DNA from: JASLEW01 sp035544895
Lineage (GTDB): Bacteria > Acidobacteriota > Thermoanaerobaculia > Multivoradales > UBA5704
Direction: 5' to 3'
NCBI GenBank assembly: GCA_035544895.1
Contig: DASZZM010000104.1
Location: 1-64,000 of the forward strand
DNA: 64,000 bases
A model generated the notes under the pieces. It made no database searches. It was not told the DNA's origin and was given only the letters and a program-made list of their open reading frames with translations. Position numbers and translations under genes: made by a program. Below, piece after piece: positions 24,149 to 33,161 of this stretch; position 1 is the stretch's first letter; each line of letters begins with the position of its first letter.

Positions 24149-26626
24149 CTACTCGGGCAGCGTGGCCAGGGCGTCGATGAGCTCCTGGGCGGACTGGTAG
24201 CGCTCGGCGGGCTTCTTGGCGAGGAGCTTTTCGACCAGCTCGGGCCAGCCGGCGGGGAGGTCGGGGCGGAGCTGGCGCAGGTCGGGGGGGCGCTGCTGCA
24301 AGTGCTGGATGGCGATCGCCGCGGCGGTCGGGCCGTCGAAGGGCTCGCGGCCGGCGAGCAGGGTGAAGGCCAGGACGCCGAGCGAGTAGAGGTCCGACCT
24401 GCCGTCGAGCGCGTCGCCCTGGAGCTGCTCGGGCGACATGTAGAAGGGCGAGCCGACCGCGAAGCCGGTCTGGGTGAGGCGCCGGTCGAACCCGGCCATC
24501 GAGGCGATGCCGAAGTCGAGGATCTTGAGGCGCGCCGGAGTGAGCATGATGTTGCCCGGCTTGAGGTCGCGGTGGATGACGCCCAGGGAGTGGGCCTCCT
24601 TCAAGCCGGCCGCAATCTCGCCGAGGATCGAGCGGAGGCGCGCCGCCGAGAGCGGCTGGCCGGGATCGATCAGGGTGTCGAGGCGCTGCCCTTCGAGCAG
24701 CTCCATGGTGATGAAAATGCCGCCGGCGAACCGTCCGAGGTCGAAGACTCGCACGACGTTGGGATGGGTGATGCGGCGGCAGATCTGGACCTCGCGCAGC
24801 AGCCGCTCGCCTTCGAGCTCGGCGGCGGAGAGCGACCCGGCGTCACCCGCAGGACCGCCCGCGGGCCCGCCGAGCAGGGTCTTGATCGCCACCAGCTCGC
24901 CCAGCTCGCGGTCGTGCGCCTTGTAGACGCGGCCCATGCCGCCGCGGCCGAGCTCGGAGAGGATGTCGTAGCGGCCGGCGAAGAGCTGGCCGACCGCGGC
25001 ATCCCCGCCGAAGGCCGCGGCCCAGCCCGAGCGCGGTCCGGCGAGCAAGGTTTCCGACAGGACCTGCTCGCCGCGCCGCTCACCCGTGGCGGCGGCGCGG
25101 GCCGCGTCGGCCGCCGCGGCCGCACCGGCGGCTCCGAGCGGACCCACTCTGCCGGTGACCGCGGCCGCCGCGACCGCCGCCGCCGCGGCGGCGACGGCGG
25201 CGACCGACCCGCGCTCGCGCGTCTCCTGCAGGTCGGCGAGCCGCGCCGCCGCATCGCGATGGCCGCCCTTGGCCGCCACGAGCCGCTGGTAGCACGCCTC
25301 GGCTTCGCGCCGCTTGCCGAGGCCCTCGAGCGCGCGCCCTTCCCAGTAGAGCCGCTCCGAGGTCTGCGCCGACGCCGCGCCGGCGGCCGTGTCGTCCAGG
25401 GCATGCCGCGGCACCAGGCGCAGGCGGCGCAGCGCCTCGTCGAGCAAACCCTCCTCGACCAGCAGCGGCGCCAGCAGCAGAGTGCCGTCCGCGAAGTCCG
25501 GGCGGCCCGGCTCGATCTCCATCAGAGCCTTGGCCGCTTCGGGACGCTTGCCCACCGCCAGCAGCTCGCCGGCGGCGTCGATCGGCTGGCCGGCCTTCAG
25601 GTAGCAGTCCGCGGCCGCGGCGTGGTCTCCTGCCTTGGCGAAGGCGGCGGCGGCTAGCTGCGGCTTGCCGGCTGCCGCGAAGCTGCGGGCCGCGTCGCGC
25701 GGACGGCCGGCGCGCAGGTAGGCGACGGCGGCCCGCTCGGGGTCGGCGGCGGCTTCCCAGCGCGAGCCGGCCTTGGCCCAGTCCTTCCCCGCCTCATAGG
25801 CTTCGGCCGCTTCCCGCGGCAGGCCCAGGGCGGCCAGGACATGCCCCGCCTCGACCGCCTGCCCGCTGCGCAGGTAGACCTCGGCGGCGAGCCGGCGGTC
25901 CAGATCCGGCGCCTTGCGCAGGATGGCGGCCGCCTTGTCGATTTCGCCGAGCTGCAGGTAGGTCTCGACCGCCTCGCGGTACTTACCCGCCTCGTCGAGC
26001 AGGCGCGCGGTCTGCGGCGTCGGCGCGGTCTGGCGCAGCAGCGCCGTGCCTTCGGCCCCCTTGCCCAGCTTGGCCAGGATATCCACCCGCTCGAGGTCGA
26101 CCTCGCGCAGGCGCATCTCGGCCGTCTGGTCGCCGCGCGTGCGCGGCTCCTGGCGCAGGCGCTTGGCCTCGAGCTCGAGGACACGCGCCGCGTCCTCGAG
26201 CATACCGGCGCGGCGGTAGTAGAGCGCCGCCTCCGCCCACGCCTTGCCGCGCTCGTAGAAGCGCGCCGCGCGGGCGGGCTGGTGCACCTTGAGCGCCGCC
26301 TCCGCTGCCTGGCGGAAGGCCTTGGCCAGCTCGAACAGGAAGATCGCTTCCTTGTGTTGCCCCTTGACCGCGAGGAGCTCGCCCGCCTGGCGAGCGTCGA
26401 CCTCGGCATAGCCCTCCGGGATTTCGCCCAGGGCGCCCCGCAGGCTGTACTCTACGGCCCGCGGCTCGTCCCCCAGTTCGGCGGCGAGGCGCGCCGCCGC
26501 CGGGAAATCGCCGCCCCGGGCGTAGGCCTCGGCGGCCTTGTCTTTCTTGCCCTCGCGGAGGTAGCGCTCGGCGAGCTGGAGGTGGTCGCGGGTGAGCAGC
26601 GAGATGAGCTTCGACTTGGACGCCAT
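24149..26626 (-). CDS. TPR-containing serine/threonine protein kinase
   Basis: An 825-residue protein. Residues about 1-480 are helical repeats rich in A-A-E-A-Y patterns (TPR/SEL1-like). An Ala-rich hydrophobic stretch follows (about 480-530). Residues 549-825 are a complete Hanks-type kinase: glycine loop LGRGGMGRVYK, catalytic Lys in VAIKTLL (582), HRDLKPGN (catalytic D687) and DFG (D704), GSPFYMSPEQL in the activation segment. The reversed order, repeats first and kinase last, differs from the common kinase-TM-sensor layout and suggests protein-protein sensing. Targets are unknown. The gene stands alone, divergent from the porin gene. Confidence 0.88.
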   Translation of the reverse strand: MASKSKLISLLTRDHLQLAERYLREGKKDKAAEAYARGGDFPAAARLAAELGDEPRAVEYSLRGALGEIPEGYAEVDARQAGELLAVKGQHKEAIFLFELAKAFRQAAEAALKVHQPARAARFYERGKAWAEAALYYRRAGMLEDAARVLELEAKRLRQEPRTRGDQTAEMRLREVDLERVDILAKLGKGAEGTALLRQTAPTPQTARLLDEAGKYREAVETYLQLGEIDKAAAILRKAPDLDRRLAAEVYLRSGQAVEAGHVLAALGLPREAAEAYEAGKDWAKAGSRWEAAADPERAAVAYLRAGRPRDAARSFAAAGKPQLAAAAFAKAGDHAAAADCYLKAGQPIDAAGELLAVGKRPEAAKALMEIEPGRPDFADGTLLLAPLLVEEGLLDEALRRLRLVPRHALDDTAAGAASAQTSERLYWEGRALEGLGKRREAEACYQRLVAAKGGHRDAAARLADLQETRERGSVAAVAAAAAAVAAAAVTGRVGPLGAAGAAAAADAARAAATGERRGEQVLSETLLAGPRSGWAAAFGGDAAVGQLFAGRYDILSELGRGGMGRVYKAHDRELGELVAIKTLLGGPAGGPAGDAGSLSAAELEGERLLREVQICRRITHPNVVRVFDLGRFAGGIFITMELLEGQRLDTLIDPGQPLSAARLRSILGEIAAGLKEAHSLGVIHRDLKPGNIMLTPARLKILDFGIASMAGFDRRLTQTGFAVGSPFYMSPEQLQGDALDGRSDLYSLGVLAFTLLAGREPFDGPTAAAIAIQHLQQRPPDLRQLRPDLPAGWPELVEKLLAKKPAERYQSAQELIDALATLPE

Positions 26627-26738
26627 CGCGGGCGCGAGCCTCCATACCGCCAGGAGTGGCCGGCGCTGTCGGTAGGCCGATCATATCAAGGGGGGGTAAC
26701 ACTGGTGTTGTACTGTCGGGAAAAAGGGAGGGTCGACC

Positions 26739-28256
26739 ATGCACGTGGAGACACGGATCCGCGCAGTTTCGATCAGTGAACGTAGCGCCGCAGCCGCCGG
26801 CGTCCGTCGCCGCTGGTGGTGCCTGTGGCTTGGACTTGGTTTGGGAGCAGGGCTGTGGCCTTCAGCCGCGGGCGCGCAGGCCGGCCCCAAGCCATCGCCG
26901 GAGCCTGCCCAGGCGGAAACCGCGAGCGCCGAATCGCCCTCGTCCCTGCCCGAGTGGGTGCCGCGCCTGCTCGGCGCGCAGTTTACGTTCATCGGCCAGG
27001 ACCTGCGCCGGTTCCATGCCGCCTACTCGGGGCGCAACAGCTTGCGCAACGACGGCGACGCGGAGGAGACCGATACCTACGGGATGTATTTCGGCTCCCA
27101 GCTGACGGTTCGCTGGCAGTTCTATTTCGACGTCGAGATGGCGCGGGGCGCCGCGGTGGGACATGCCACCGGCCTCGCCGGCATCACCAACGGCGACGTC
27201 ATCCGGCAAGGGTCGATCGAACTGGGACAGGCCCCGTACGTGGCGCGCACCTACCTGCGCTACGTGCGGCCGCTGGCGCGGGGCGGCGGGACCGCGGCGG
27301 CCGACCGCGATGACCGAGTCGAGCGCGTCGAGCGCGTCGAGCGCGTCGAGCGGAGCATGGACCACGTGCCCGGGCGCGAGCCGGCGGACCGGCTGGAGGT
27401 CAAGCTGGGAAAGTTCGCGCTCACCGACGACTTCGATCAGAACCGCTACGCCAACTCGACGCGCAACCAGTTCATGAATTGGAGCCTGTTCAACAACACG
27501 GCATGGGACTACGCCGCCGACACGCGCGGCTACACCAACGGCATCATGGCCGCCTGGGTGCATCCGCGCTGGGCGCTGCGCGCCGCCGTCATGCAGATGC
27601 CGAGCTTTGCCAACGGCAACGTCTTCGACTCGCAGTTCCCGCGCGCGCGCGGCGACAACCTCGAGCTCACCCTCGGGCCCGCCGGCGCCGCGGGCACGAT
27701 CGTCCGCCTGCTGGCCTACGACAACCACGGCCGCATGGGACGCTATGCCGCCGCGGTGGCGCGGGCGCGCGCAACCGGCACCGTGCCGGCCGTCGTCGCC
27801 GACGACAAGCAGGGCCGCGGCAAGGTCGGCTTCGGGCTCAACCTCGAGCAGCCGCTGGCCGACGGCGGCGAGACGGGGGTGTTCCTGCGCGCCGGCTGGA
27901 ACGACGGCCGCAACGAGGATTTCGTCTTCACCGAGGTGGACCGCCACCTGAGCTTCGGCGCGCAGGTGAGCGGGAGCCGCTGGCGGCGGCAAGACGACCG
28001 CCTGGGGGTCGCCGCGGTGTTCGACGGCATCTCGCGCGACCACCGCGACTACCTGGCCGCGGGCGGCCTCGGCTTCCTGCTCGGCGACGGCCGGCTGCGC
28101 TACGGCTACGAGGAGGTCGCAGAGCTGTACTACCGGGCGCAGCTCGGCAAGTGGATCCAGGCCGGCCCGGACGTCCAGCACATCCGCAACCCCGGCTACA
28201 ACCGCGACCGCGGCCCGGTCACGGTGTTCGGGCTGCGCGTCAACCTGCGGTACTGA
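26739..28256 (+). CDS. OprB-like outer-membrane porin
   Basis: A 505-residue protein with a signal peptide ending near SAAGAQA. Many alternating aromatic/hydrophilic strands follow (YGMYFGSQLTVRWQFYFDVEMA, then ARTYLRYVRPL). Asn-rich turns such as NSTRNQFMNWSLFNNTAWDYAAD and the terminal GLRVNLRY strand fit a carbohydrate-selective porin of the OprB type. An in-frame repeat of VER triplets (four 9-bp units at 27318-27353) lies in what would be a surface loop. The ATG is preceded by GGGAGGG. It meets the amine-oxidase gene tail to tail with only 8 bases between. Confidence 0.75.
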   Translation: MHVETRIRAVSISERSAAAAGVRRRWWCLWLGLGLGAGLWPSAAGAQAGPKPSPEPAQAETASAESPSSLPEWVPRLLGAQFTFIGQDLRRFHAAYSGRNSLRNDGDAEETDTYGMYFGSQLTVRWQFYFDVEMARGAAVGHATGLAGITNGDVIRQGSIELGQAPYVARTYLRYVRPLARGGGTAAADRDDRVERVERVERVERSMDHVPGREPADRLEVKLGKFALTDDFDQNRYANSTRNQFMNWSLFNNTAWDYAADTRGYTNGIMAAWVHPRWALRAAVMQMPSFANGNVFDSQFPRARGDNLELTLGPAGAAGTIVRLLAYDNHGRMGRYAAAVARARATGTVPAVVADDKQGRGKVGFGLNLEQPLADGGETGVFLRAGWNDGRNEDFVFTEVDRHLSFGAQVSGSRWRRQDDRLGVAAVFDGISRDHRDYLAAGGLGFLLGDGRLRYGYEEVAELYYRAQLGKWIQAGPDVQHIRNPGYNRDRGPVTVFGLRVNLRY

Positions 28257-28264
28257 CCGCTACT

Positions 28265-29491
28265 TCACCAGGAGCCGACGAGCCGGAGGGTCGGGCCGAA
28301 GGCCACGGTTCCAAGCGTCGGGTCGCACATCGGCAGGTACGTGCACGGGTCGTGGTGGTTGATGGCGGCGAAGTACCAGAAGGCGAGATCGGCGCCGTTC
28401 TGGAGGCCCGCGCAGGCCGGCTGCCGGACGCGGTCGGGCACGTGGTCGTTGCAGCCGTCGGTGACGAAGGTCTCGTCCGGCTCCAGCGCGGTGAGGGCGC
28501 AGAACTCGCGGGCGTTGCGGCAGCCGCCCGTGCCGCAGTCGGTCGTGTCTTCACAGAAGTCCGAGGGGTGTCCGTCCGTGCTCCCGCTGTGCACGATAAC
28601 CACGCGGCCCGGCACCCCCCGGTCGGAGACCCGCCACGAGGTCGCGGGCCCCGGCCGGTTGCCGCACTGGCAGGAGAGGTTGGAGGACCACCCCTGGGAC
28701 CCCAGGTCCGGGCAGTCTCCGTCGTTGCACTGCTGCACAACCTCCGCCGGAGTGCCCGCCTCGGTCAGCTCGAAGTGGAACCGCCAGTAGATCTGATGGT
28801 TGTGCCACTGGCAGTCATTGATGCCGCCGGCGCGCAGCGAGGGGCGGAGGGTGCCGTTGTCCTGGAAACGCCAGCGCTGCACGAACTGGTAGCCGCCGAG
28901 CTGGAAGGCGGCCTGGAGCACGACGTCGGCGGTCGGAGAGTTGCTCGCCACTTCCCCCTTGCCGGTCTCGAGCGGCGCTACGGTGTCGATCTGGGTGCCG
29001 ACGCAGGCGCCGGTGCAGTTGACCGCCCCGGTCTGGCAGCGGCCGAGGGTCCCCTTGGTCGGAACGCAGGCCTGCTTCCGGTCAGGGAGGTTGCAGATGC
29101 TGACCGGGACCTCGCTGCAACAGAAGTTGGTCAGGTCTCCGTTGGTGAGGGTGTCCGCGAAGCCGTGGGTGAAACCCGTGCAGTTCGGGGCGGTCATGGG
29201 GTAGTGGACCGGCAGGAACGGCAGGCTGGCGCGGAGCAGCACGAGCTTCCTGGGCTTCGTCAGGTCGGCCGTGAAGCGGACGTTGGAGACCTCCACCCCT
29301 TCCACGTCGACCTTCCAGTCGAACTCCCACTTCTGGGTGCCGGCGAGCGAGATGTCCGTGGGATCGGGCCAGTGGCCGGAAGGAGGAGGCGAGCCCGGGG
29401 TGCACTCGCGGAAGGCAAAGGCAGGCGCCCCACCGGCGCCGAGCACGAAGGCGAAGGCGAGGATCCAGGCCGGCGAGCGCGAGACAGACAT
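28265..29491 (-). CDS. Copper amine oxidase catalytic-domain homologue (split enzyme, chain 2)
   Basis: A 408-residue secreted protein (signal MSVSRSPAWILAFAFVLGAGGAPAFA). It matches landmarks of the copper amine oxidase catalytic domain: RKLVLLRASLPFLPVHY resembles RPVLYRASLAEMVVPY, the HNH pair (H230, H232) resembles the copper HxH, and INHHDP (H379/H380) fits the third copper His. The Tyr that becomes topaquinone is present (Y201), but its consensus N-Y-D/E reads G-Y-Q, so cofactor formation is doubtful. It has many cysteines, unlike typical enzymes. Its ATG overlaps the stop of the N2/N3-like gene upstream by one base, so the two probably form one enzyme from two chains. Confidence 0.65.
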   Translation of the reverse strand: MSVSRSPAWILAFAFVLGAGGAPAFAFRECTPGSPPPSGHWPDPTDISLAGTQKWEFDWKVDVEGVEVSNVRFTADLTKPRKLVLLRASLPFLPVHYPMTAPNCTGFTHGFADTLTNGDLTNFCCSEVPVSICNLPDRKQACVPTKGTLGRCQTGAVNCTGACVGTQIDTVAPLETGKGEVASNSPTADVVLQAAFQLGGYQFVQRWRFQDNGTLRPSLRAGGINDCQWHNHQIYWRFHFELTEAGTPAEVVQQCNDGDCPDLGSQGWSSNLSCQCGNRPGPATSWRVSDRGVPGRVVIVHSGSTDGHPSDFCEDTTDCGTGGCRNAREFCALTALEPDETFVTDGCNDHVPDRVRQPACAGLQNGADLAFWYFAAINHHDPCTYLPMCDPTLGTVAFGPTLRLVGSW

Positions 29492-30186
29492 CAGAACACC
29501 TCCGTGGAGACCAGGGTGCCGCTGGTCAGATCGACGACGACGCGGGCGAGGCGCTGGATGCCCCGCCAGGTCACTCGCTCGCCCGGAGGCTCGGCGACCG
29601 CGACGGTGCCGGCATCAGGGCCAACCTGGAAGTAGTTGAGCTCGAGGCAGCGGTGCCGGGAGCATCCCTTGAGGTCAGTGCGCACCAGGGCGTTGACCTC
29701 CATCCCCTGGAGCTGCAGGATCTGCCCCAGGCGGTTCCTGGCGGCCGCTTGCGGCGCGTTCGCCGGCGCCTTCCCCGCGCCCGCCTCGCCGATCCGCCGC
29801 GCCTCGACGACCTCGGATTGTCCGGCCGCCGGCCGGACGTCCTGGAGCCGGCGCGAAGCGATCGCCGCGCCGGAGCCCAGATCGATCGTCGCCTGAAGAT
29901 CCAGGCTCTTCGCATAGTCGAACAGCTCGACCTGGCAGGTGCGGGGGAGCGCGCCGCCGGACCGGCGATGGACCGGCACGACTCTGATGAGCGCGAACCG
30001 GTCCTGGCCGAGGACCTCCTGGAATGCCCGCCGCGCCGCGTCGACGCAACGCGGCCGCTCCGCTTCGCTGAGCGGGGCGAGCGGGTTCGGCGGGCTTGCG
30101 GCGGCAAGAAATGCGGCCGCGGCCGCCAGGCCCAGCAAACGGATCTTTCTCGGGGTCGGTTTCACAGTGCGGACGGCTTGGCGCAT
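29491..30186 (-). CDS. Copper amine oxidase N2/N3-like domain protein (split enzyme, chain 1)
   Basis: A 231-residue secreted protein. After a signal peptide (about 1-32), PLSEAERPRCVDAARRAF, RFALIRVVPV and VELFDYAKSLDLQATIDLGS match the layout of the amine oxidase N2 domain. RCLELNYFQV and RLARVVVDLTSGTLVS match N3. In ordinary copper amine oxidases these domains precede the catalytic domain in one chain; here they end in a TGA that overlaps the start of the catalytic-domain gene. The start ATG 30186 has AGGAGG four bases upstream, better than a longer in-frame start at 30240. Assignment is by remembered family pattern and is moderately certain. Confidence 0.6.
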   Translation of the reverse strand: MRQAVRTVKPTPRKIRLLGLAAAAAFLAAASPPNPLAPLSEAERPRCVDAARRAFQEVLGQDRFALIRVVPVHRRSGGALPRTCQVELFDYAKSLDLQATIDLGSGAAIASRRLQDVRPAAGQSEVVEARRIGEAGAGKAPANAPQAAARNRLGQILQLQGMEVNALVRTDLKGCSRHRCLELNYFQVGPDAGTVAVAEPPGERVTWRGIQRLARVVVDLTSGTLVSTEVF

Positions 30187-30340
30187 GACACCTCCTGCAA
30201 CTCTCCTGAGAACCTGGGAGGGTCTCACTTGCCCACTCAATAAAATCAGTGTCGCCTGCGGCCGGAATGAGCCCTGGGCGGGCGGAAGTTGTAGAATGCA
30301 GGCAGTGGCTCCGCCCGCGCGCGGACGAAAGGAACCATCG

Positions 30341-31297
30341 ATGCGGATCCGAGCGTCGTCTGTCTCCGCCCTCGCACCCTTCGCTTTCGGGCTGCTCGGC
30401 CTCGCCTGGCCCGCGGCGCCCGCGCGGGCCGACGACGTCTACCTGCGCAACGGCCGGACTTTCGAGGGGGTGATCGCGGAGGTGGGCGAGACGCGGGTGA
30501 GGGTGCAGATCCCCGGCGGCGTGCTCAGCCTGCCGCGCAGCGCCGTGCTGCGGGTGGAGAAGTCCGCCACGGCTTTCGCGGAGTACCTGCGCCGTAAGGA
30601 AGCGCTCGAGCGCGCGGCTCCTCACGGCGGCAGCCCGGCGAGCTCGGCGAGTTGGGCCGGCGAGTGGCTGGGACTGGCGCGCTGGGCTGGCGATGTCGGA
30701 TTCGAGCAAGGGGCGCGCGAGGCCGCGTTGCGGGCGGCCGAGATCGATCCGCGCCTGCCCGGGCTGGCGCCCGCCATGCGGCGGCTCGGCTACGAATACG
30801 ATCAGGACCTCGACCGCTGGATCGCCTATGCGGACTCCATGCGCCGGCGCGGCTTCGTGCTCGACGGCGGGCAGTGGATCACGCGCGAGGAGGCGGCGGA
30901 GCGAGTGCGCGCCCGTGACGACGAGCGGCTGCGGCGGCAGATGGCGATGGCGGCGGCGCGGGACGCCGCGCGGGCGGCGAACGAGGCCCGCGATGCCGCG
31001 CTGCTGCACGCCGAGCTCGAGCTCTACCGGCAGCAGCAAGCCGCCGGCGCGGGGCCCTATCCATACGGCTCCGGATATCCCTGGGGCTACGGCTTCGGCT
31101 CGACGCTCCTGATCGCTCCTGGTTTCGGCCCGCACTTCTTCAGCCACGATCGCCACCCCTTCGGAGACCGCCGCTTCAGCACCGTCTCCCCGCAGGCCCG
31201 GGAGCTCGCGGGACTCCTGGCGCGGCCGCCCGGGAGCCTGCTGCCGCCGAGCGCGTACCTGGCGCCGTCGCCTGCGGACTTCATGACCCACCGCTGA
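30341..31297 (+). CDS. Secreted protein of unknown function with SH3/Sm-like N-terminal module
   Basis: A 318-residue protein with a signal peptide (SVSALAPFAFGLLGLAWPAAPARA). Next is DDVYLRNGRTFEGVIAEVGE, then VRVQIPGGVLSLPRSAVLRVE, a small beta-barrel pattern often seen in secreted proteins of Planctomycetes and Acidobacteria. A long helical, Arg/Ala-rich middle follows (about 90-230), then a Gly/Tyr/Pro-rich segment (PYPYGSGYPWGYGFGS). No catalytic motif is seen. GAAAGGA precedes the ATG. It lies 7 bases before the ABC ATPase gene, so the three may share a transcript. Confidence 0.7.
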   Translation: MRIRASSVSALAPFAFGLLGLAWPAAPARADDVYLRNGRTFEGVIAEVGETRVRVQIPGGVLSLPRSAVLRVEKSATAFAEYLRRKEALERAAPHGGSPASSASWAGEWLGLARWAGDVGFEQGAREAALRAAEIDPRLPGLAPAMRRLGYEYDQDLDRWIAYADSMRRRGFVLDGGQWITREEAAERVRARDDERLRRQMAMAAARDAARAANEARDAALLHAELELYRQQQAAGAGPYPYGSGYPWGYGFGSTLLIAPGFGPHFFSHDRHPFGDRRFSTVSPQARELAGLLARPPGSLLPPSAYLAPSPADFMTHR

Positions 31298-31304
31298 CGC
31301 GCGC

Positions 31305-32306
31305 GTGAACGCGATAGAGGTCGCCGAGCTGCGCAAGACCTACCCGCGCGGCGTCGAGGCGCTGCGCGGCGTCTCGTTCACCGTGCGGGAGGGAGAGGTA
31401 TTTGGCTTGCTGGGGCCGAACGGGGCCGGCAAGTCGACCACCGTGCGCATCCTGGCCACGCTCTCCGCGCCGACCGCCGGCACGGCCCGGGTGGCGGGCC
31501 TCGACGTCGTCGAGCAGCCGCGCGAGGTGCGCCGCCGCATCGGCTATGTCGCGCAGGCTTCCGGCGTCGACCTGACCGCCACCGGCCGCGAGAACCTGAC
31601 CCTGCAGGGCCACCTGCACCGGCTAGCGGCCGCACGGCTGCGCCCCCGCGTGGCGGAGCTGCTCGAGATGTTCGGCCTGGCCGCGGCGGCCGATCGCACG
31701 GCGCAGACCTACTCGGGGGGCATGCGCCGGCGGCTCGACGTGGCCATGGGCCTCGTCCACCGACCAGAAGTGCTGTTCCTCGACGAGCCGACCACCGGGC
31801 TCGATCCGGAGAGCCGGGCTGTGATGTGGGACGAGGTGCGGCGGCTGGCGCGGCAGGGTTTGACCCTGCTGCTCACCACCCACTATCTGGAGGAGGCCGA
31901 CCAGCTCGCCCAGCGCCTGATCATCGTCGACGGTGGGCGGGTGGTCGCGGCGGGCACTCCGGACGAGCTCAAGGCGGCCTTGCGCGGCGACCGCGTCTCG
32001 GTCGATCTGGCCGAACGCAGCCGGCTGGCGGAAGGCGAGGAAGCGCTGCGTCGCGTCGACGGAGTCCTCGAAGTGCTGGTCGACGGCGCCACCCTCTTTG
32101 CCAAGGTCGAGCACGGCGCCAGCGCCCTCCCCGCCGTGCTCGCCGCCCTGGAGAAGGCCGGCCTGCCGGTCGCCCAGGTGGCCCTCAGCCGTCCCTCGCT
32201 CGACGATGTCTACCTGGCCGCCACCGGCCACGTCTTCCGCGCGGCTGGGCAGGAACCGGGCTCGCCGGATCATCGCGCCGGGCAGGGACCCGGCGCGTCC
32301 GATTAA
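31305..32306 (+). CDS. ABC transporter ATP-binding protein (DrrA-like)
   Basis: A 333-residue ATPase of the drug/polysaccharide-export type. It has Walker A GPNGAGKST, signature YSGGMRRRLD, Walker B VLFLDEPTTGLDP, the switch His in LLTTHYLEEAD, and the C-terminal extension typical of DrrA-like proteins (GVLEVLVDGATLFAKVE). Its last 20 residues are a repetitive tail (GQEPGSPDHRAGQGPGASD) encoded by a GC repeat shared with 3271-3289. The start is GTG 31305. The permease gene follows after 65 bases, giving a two-gene exporter of unknown substrate. Confidence 0.9.
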   Translation: MNAIEVAELRKTYPRGVEALRGVSFTVREGEVFGLLGPNGAGKSTTVRILATLSAPTAGTARVAGLDVVEQPREVRRRIGYVAQASGVDLTATGRENLTLQGHLHRLAAARLRPRVAELLEMFGLAAAADRTAQTYSGGMRRRLDVAMGLVHRPEVLFLDEPTTGLDPESRAVMWDEVRRLARQGLTLLLTTHYLEEADQLAQRLIIVDGGRVVAAGTPDELKAALRGDRVSVDLAERSRLAEGEEALRRVDGVLEVLVDGATLFAKVEHGASALPAVLAALEKAGLPVAQVALSRPSLDDVYLAATGHVFRAAGQEPGSPDHRAGQGPGASD

Positions 32307-32371
32307 ACTGCAGAGCGGGAACCCGGCGGGTGAAATAGATCAGGACCGCTGCCCCAAGGAGCGCGACGCCC

Positions 32372-33139
32372 ATGGAGTTCCTGTCCGACACCTGGTACCT
32401 CTTCGGACGCCTGGTCCGCGCCTCGCTGCGCATGCCGGTGTTCCTGATCATCTCCATCGTCCAGCCGGTGCTATGGGTGCTGCTGTTCGGCCAGCTCTTC
32501 CGTGCCGTGACCTCGATCCCCGGTTTTGGGGCGGGGTCGTACGTGCAATTCCTGGCTCCCGGGATCGCGATCATGACCGCGCTGTTCGGCGGCGCCTACT
32601 CGGGCATGGGGCTGCTGGGTGACATCGACCGCGGCGTGCTCGACCGGCTGCTCGCCACGCCGGTGGCGCGCGGCGCGCTGATGGCCAGCCGGTTGCTCTA
32701 CTCGGCCACGCAGGTGACCGCCCAGTCGGCCGTCATCCTGATCGTCGCCGCCGCTCTCGGCGCCCGCCCGCACGGCGGCGCGGCTGGAGTCGTGCTGGTC
32801 CTGGTCTCGGCAGCGCTCCTGGGCGCGGCCTTCGCCGCGTTCTCCAATGCCCTCGCCCTGCTGACGCGGCGCTGGGAGCTGGTCATCGCCGTGATGAACT
32901 TCACCGTCCTGCCCACTACCTTCCTGTCGAGCATGATCATGTCGCGGAACCTGATGCCCGGCTGGATCCGCTCGGTGGCGCGCTTCAACCCGGTCAACTG
33001 GGCGGTCAGCGCGGCGCGCGACGCCTTCGAAGGGCGCTGGAGCCAGCTCGGCGCGAGCTTCGCGCTGCTCGCCGTCTTCGCCCTCGTATGCTCCGTCCTC
33101 GCCACGCGGGCCTTCGAGCGCTACCGCCAGGCAATGTAA
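32372..33139 (+). CDS. ABC-2 type transporter permease (DrrB-like)
   Basis: A 255-residue membrane protein with about six transmembrane helices and the ABC-2 signature (FNPVNWAVSAARDAFEG near the end; GLLGDIDRGVLDRLLATPVARGA in the middle). It pairs with the upstream DrrA-like ATPase to form an exporter in the plasma membrane. The ATG at 32372 follows AAGGAGCGCGACGCC. Substrate cannot be inferred; the neighbouring genes concern polysaccharide degradation and secreted proteins, not antibiotic synthesis. Confidence 0.88.
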   Translation: MEFLSDTWYLFGRLVRASLRMPVFLIISIVQPVLWVLLFGQLFRAVTSIPGFGAGSYVQFLAPGIAIMTALFGGAYSGMGLLGDIDRGVLDRLLATPVARGALMASRLLYSATQVTAQSAVILIVAAALGARPHGGAAGVVLVLVSAALLGAAFAAFSNALALLTRRWELVIAVMNFTVLPTTFLSSMIMSRNLMPGWIRSVARFNPVNWAVSAARDAFEGRWSQLGASFALLAVFALVCSVLATRAFERYRQAM

Positions 33140-33161
33140 GACGAGTTAGACTCCTCCCATC

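Noticed and set aside
29571..30107. Arg/Ser-rich open frame opposite or beside the amine oxidase N-domain gene
   Set aside because: Composition is that of an out-of-frame reading of GC-rich coding sequence; the N2/N3-like frame explains the region.
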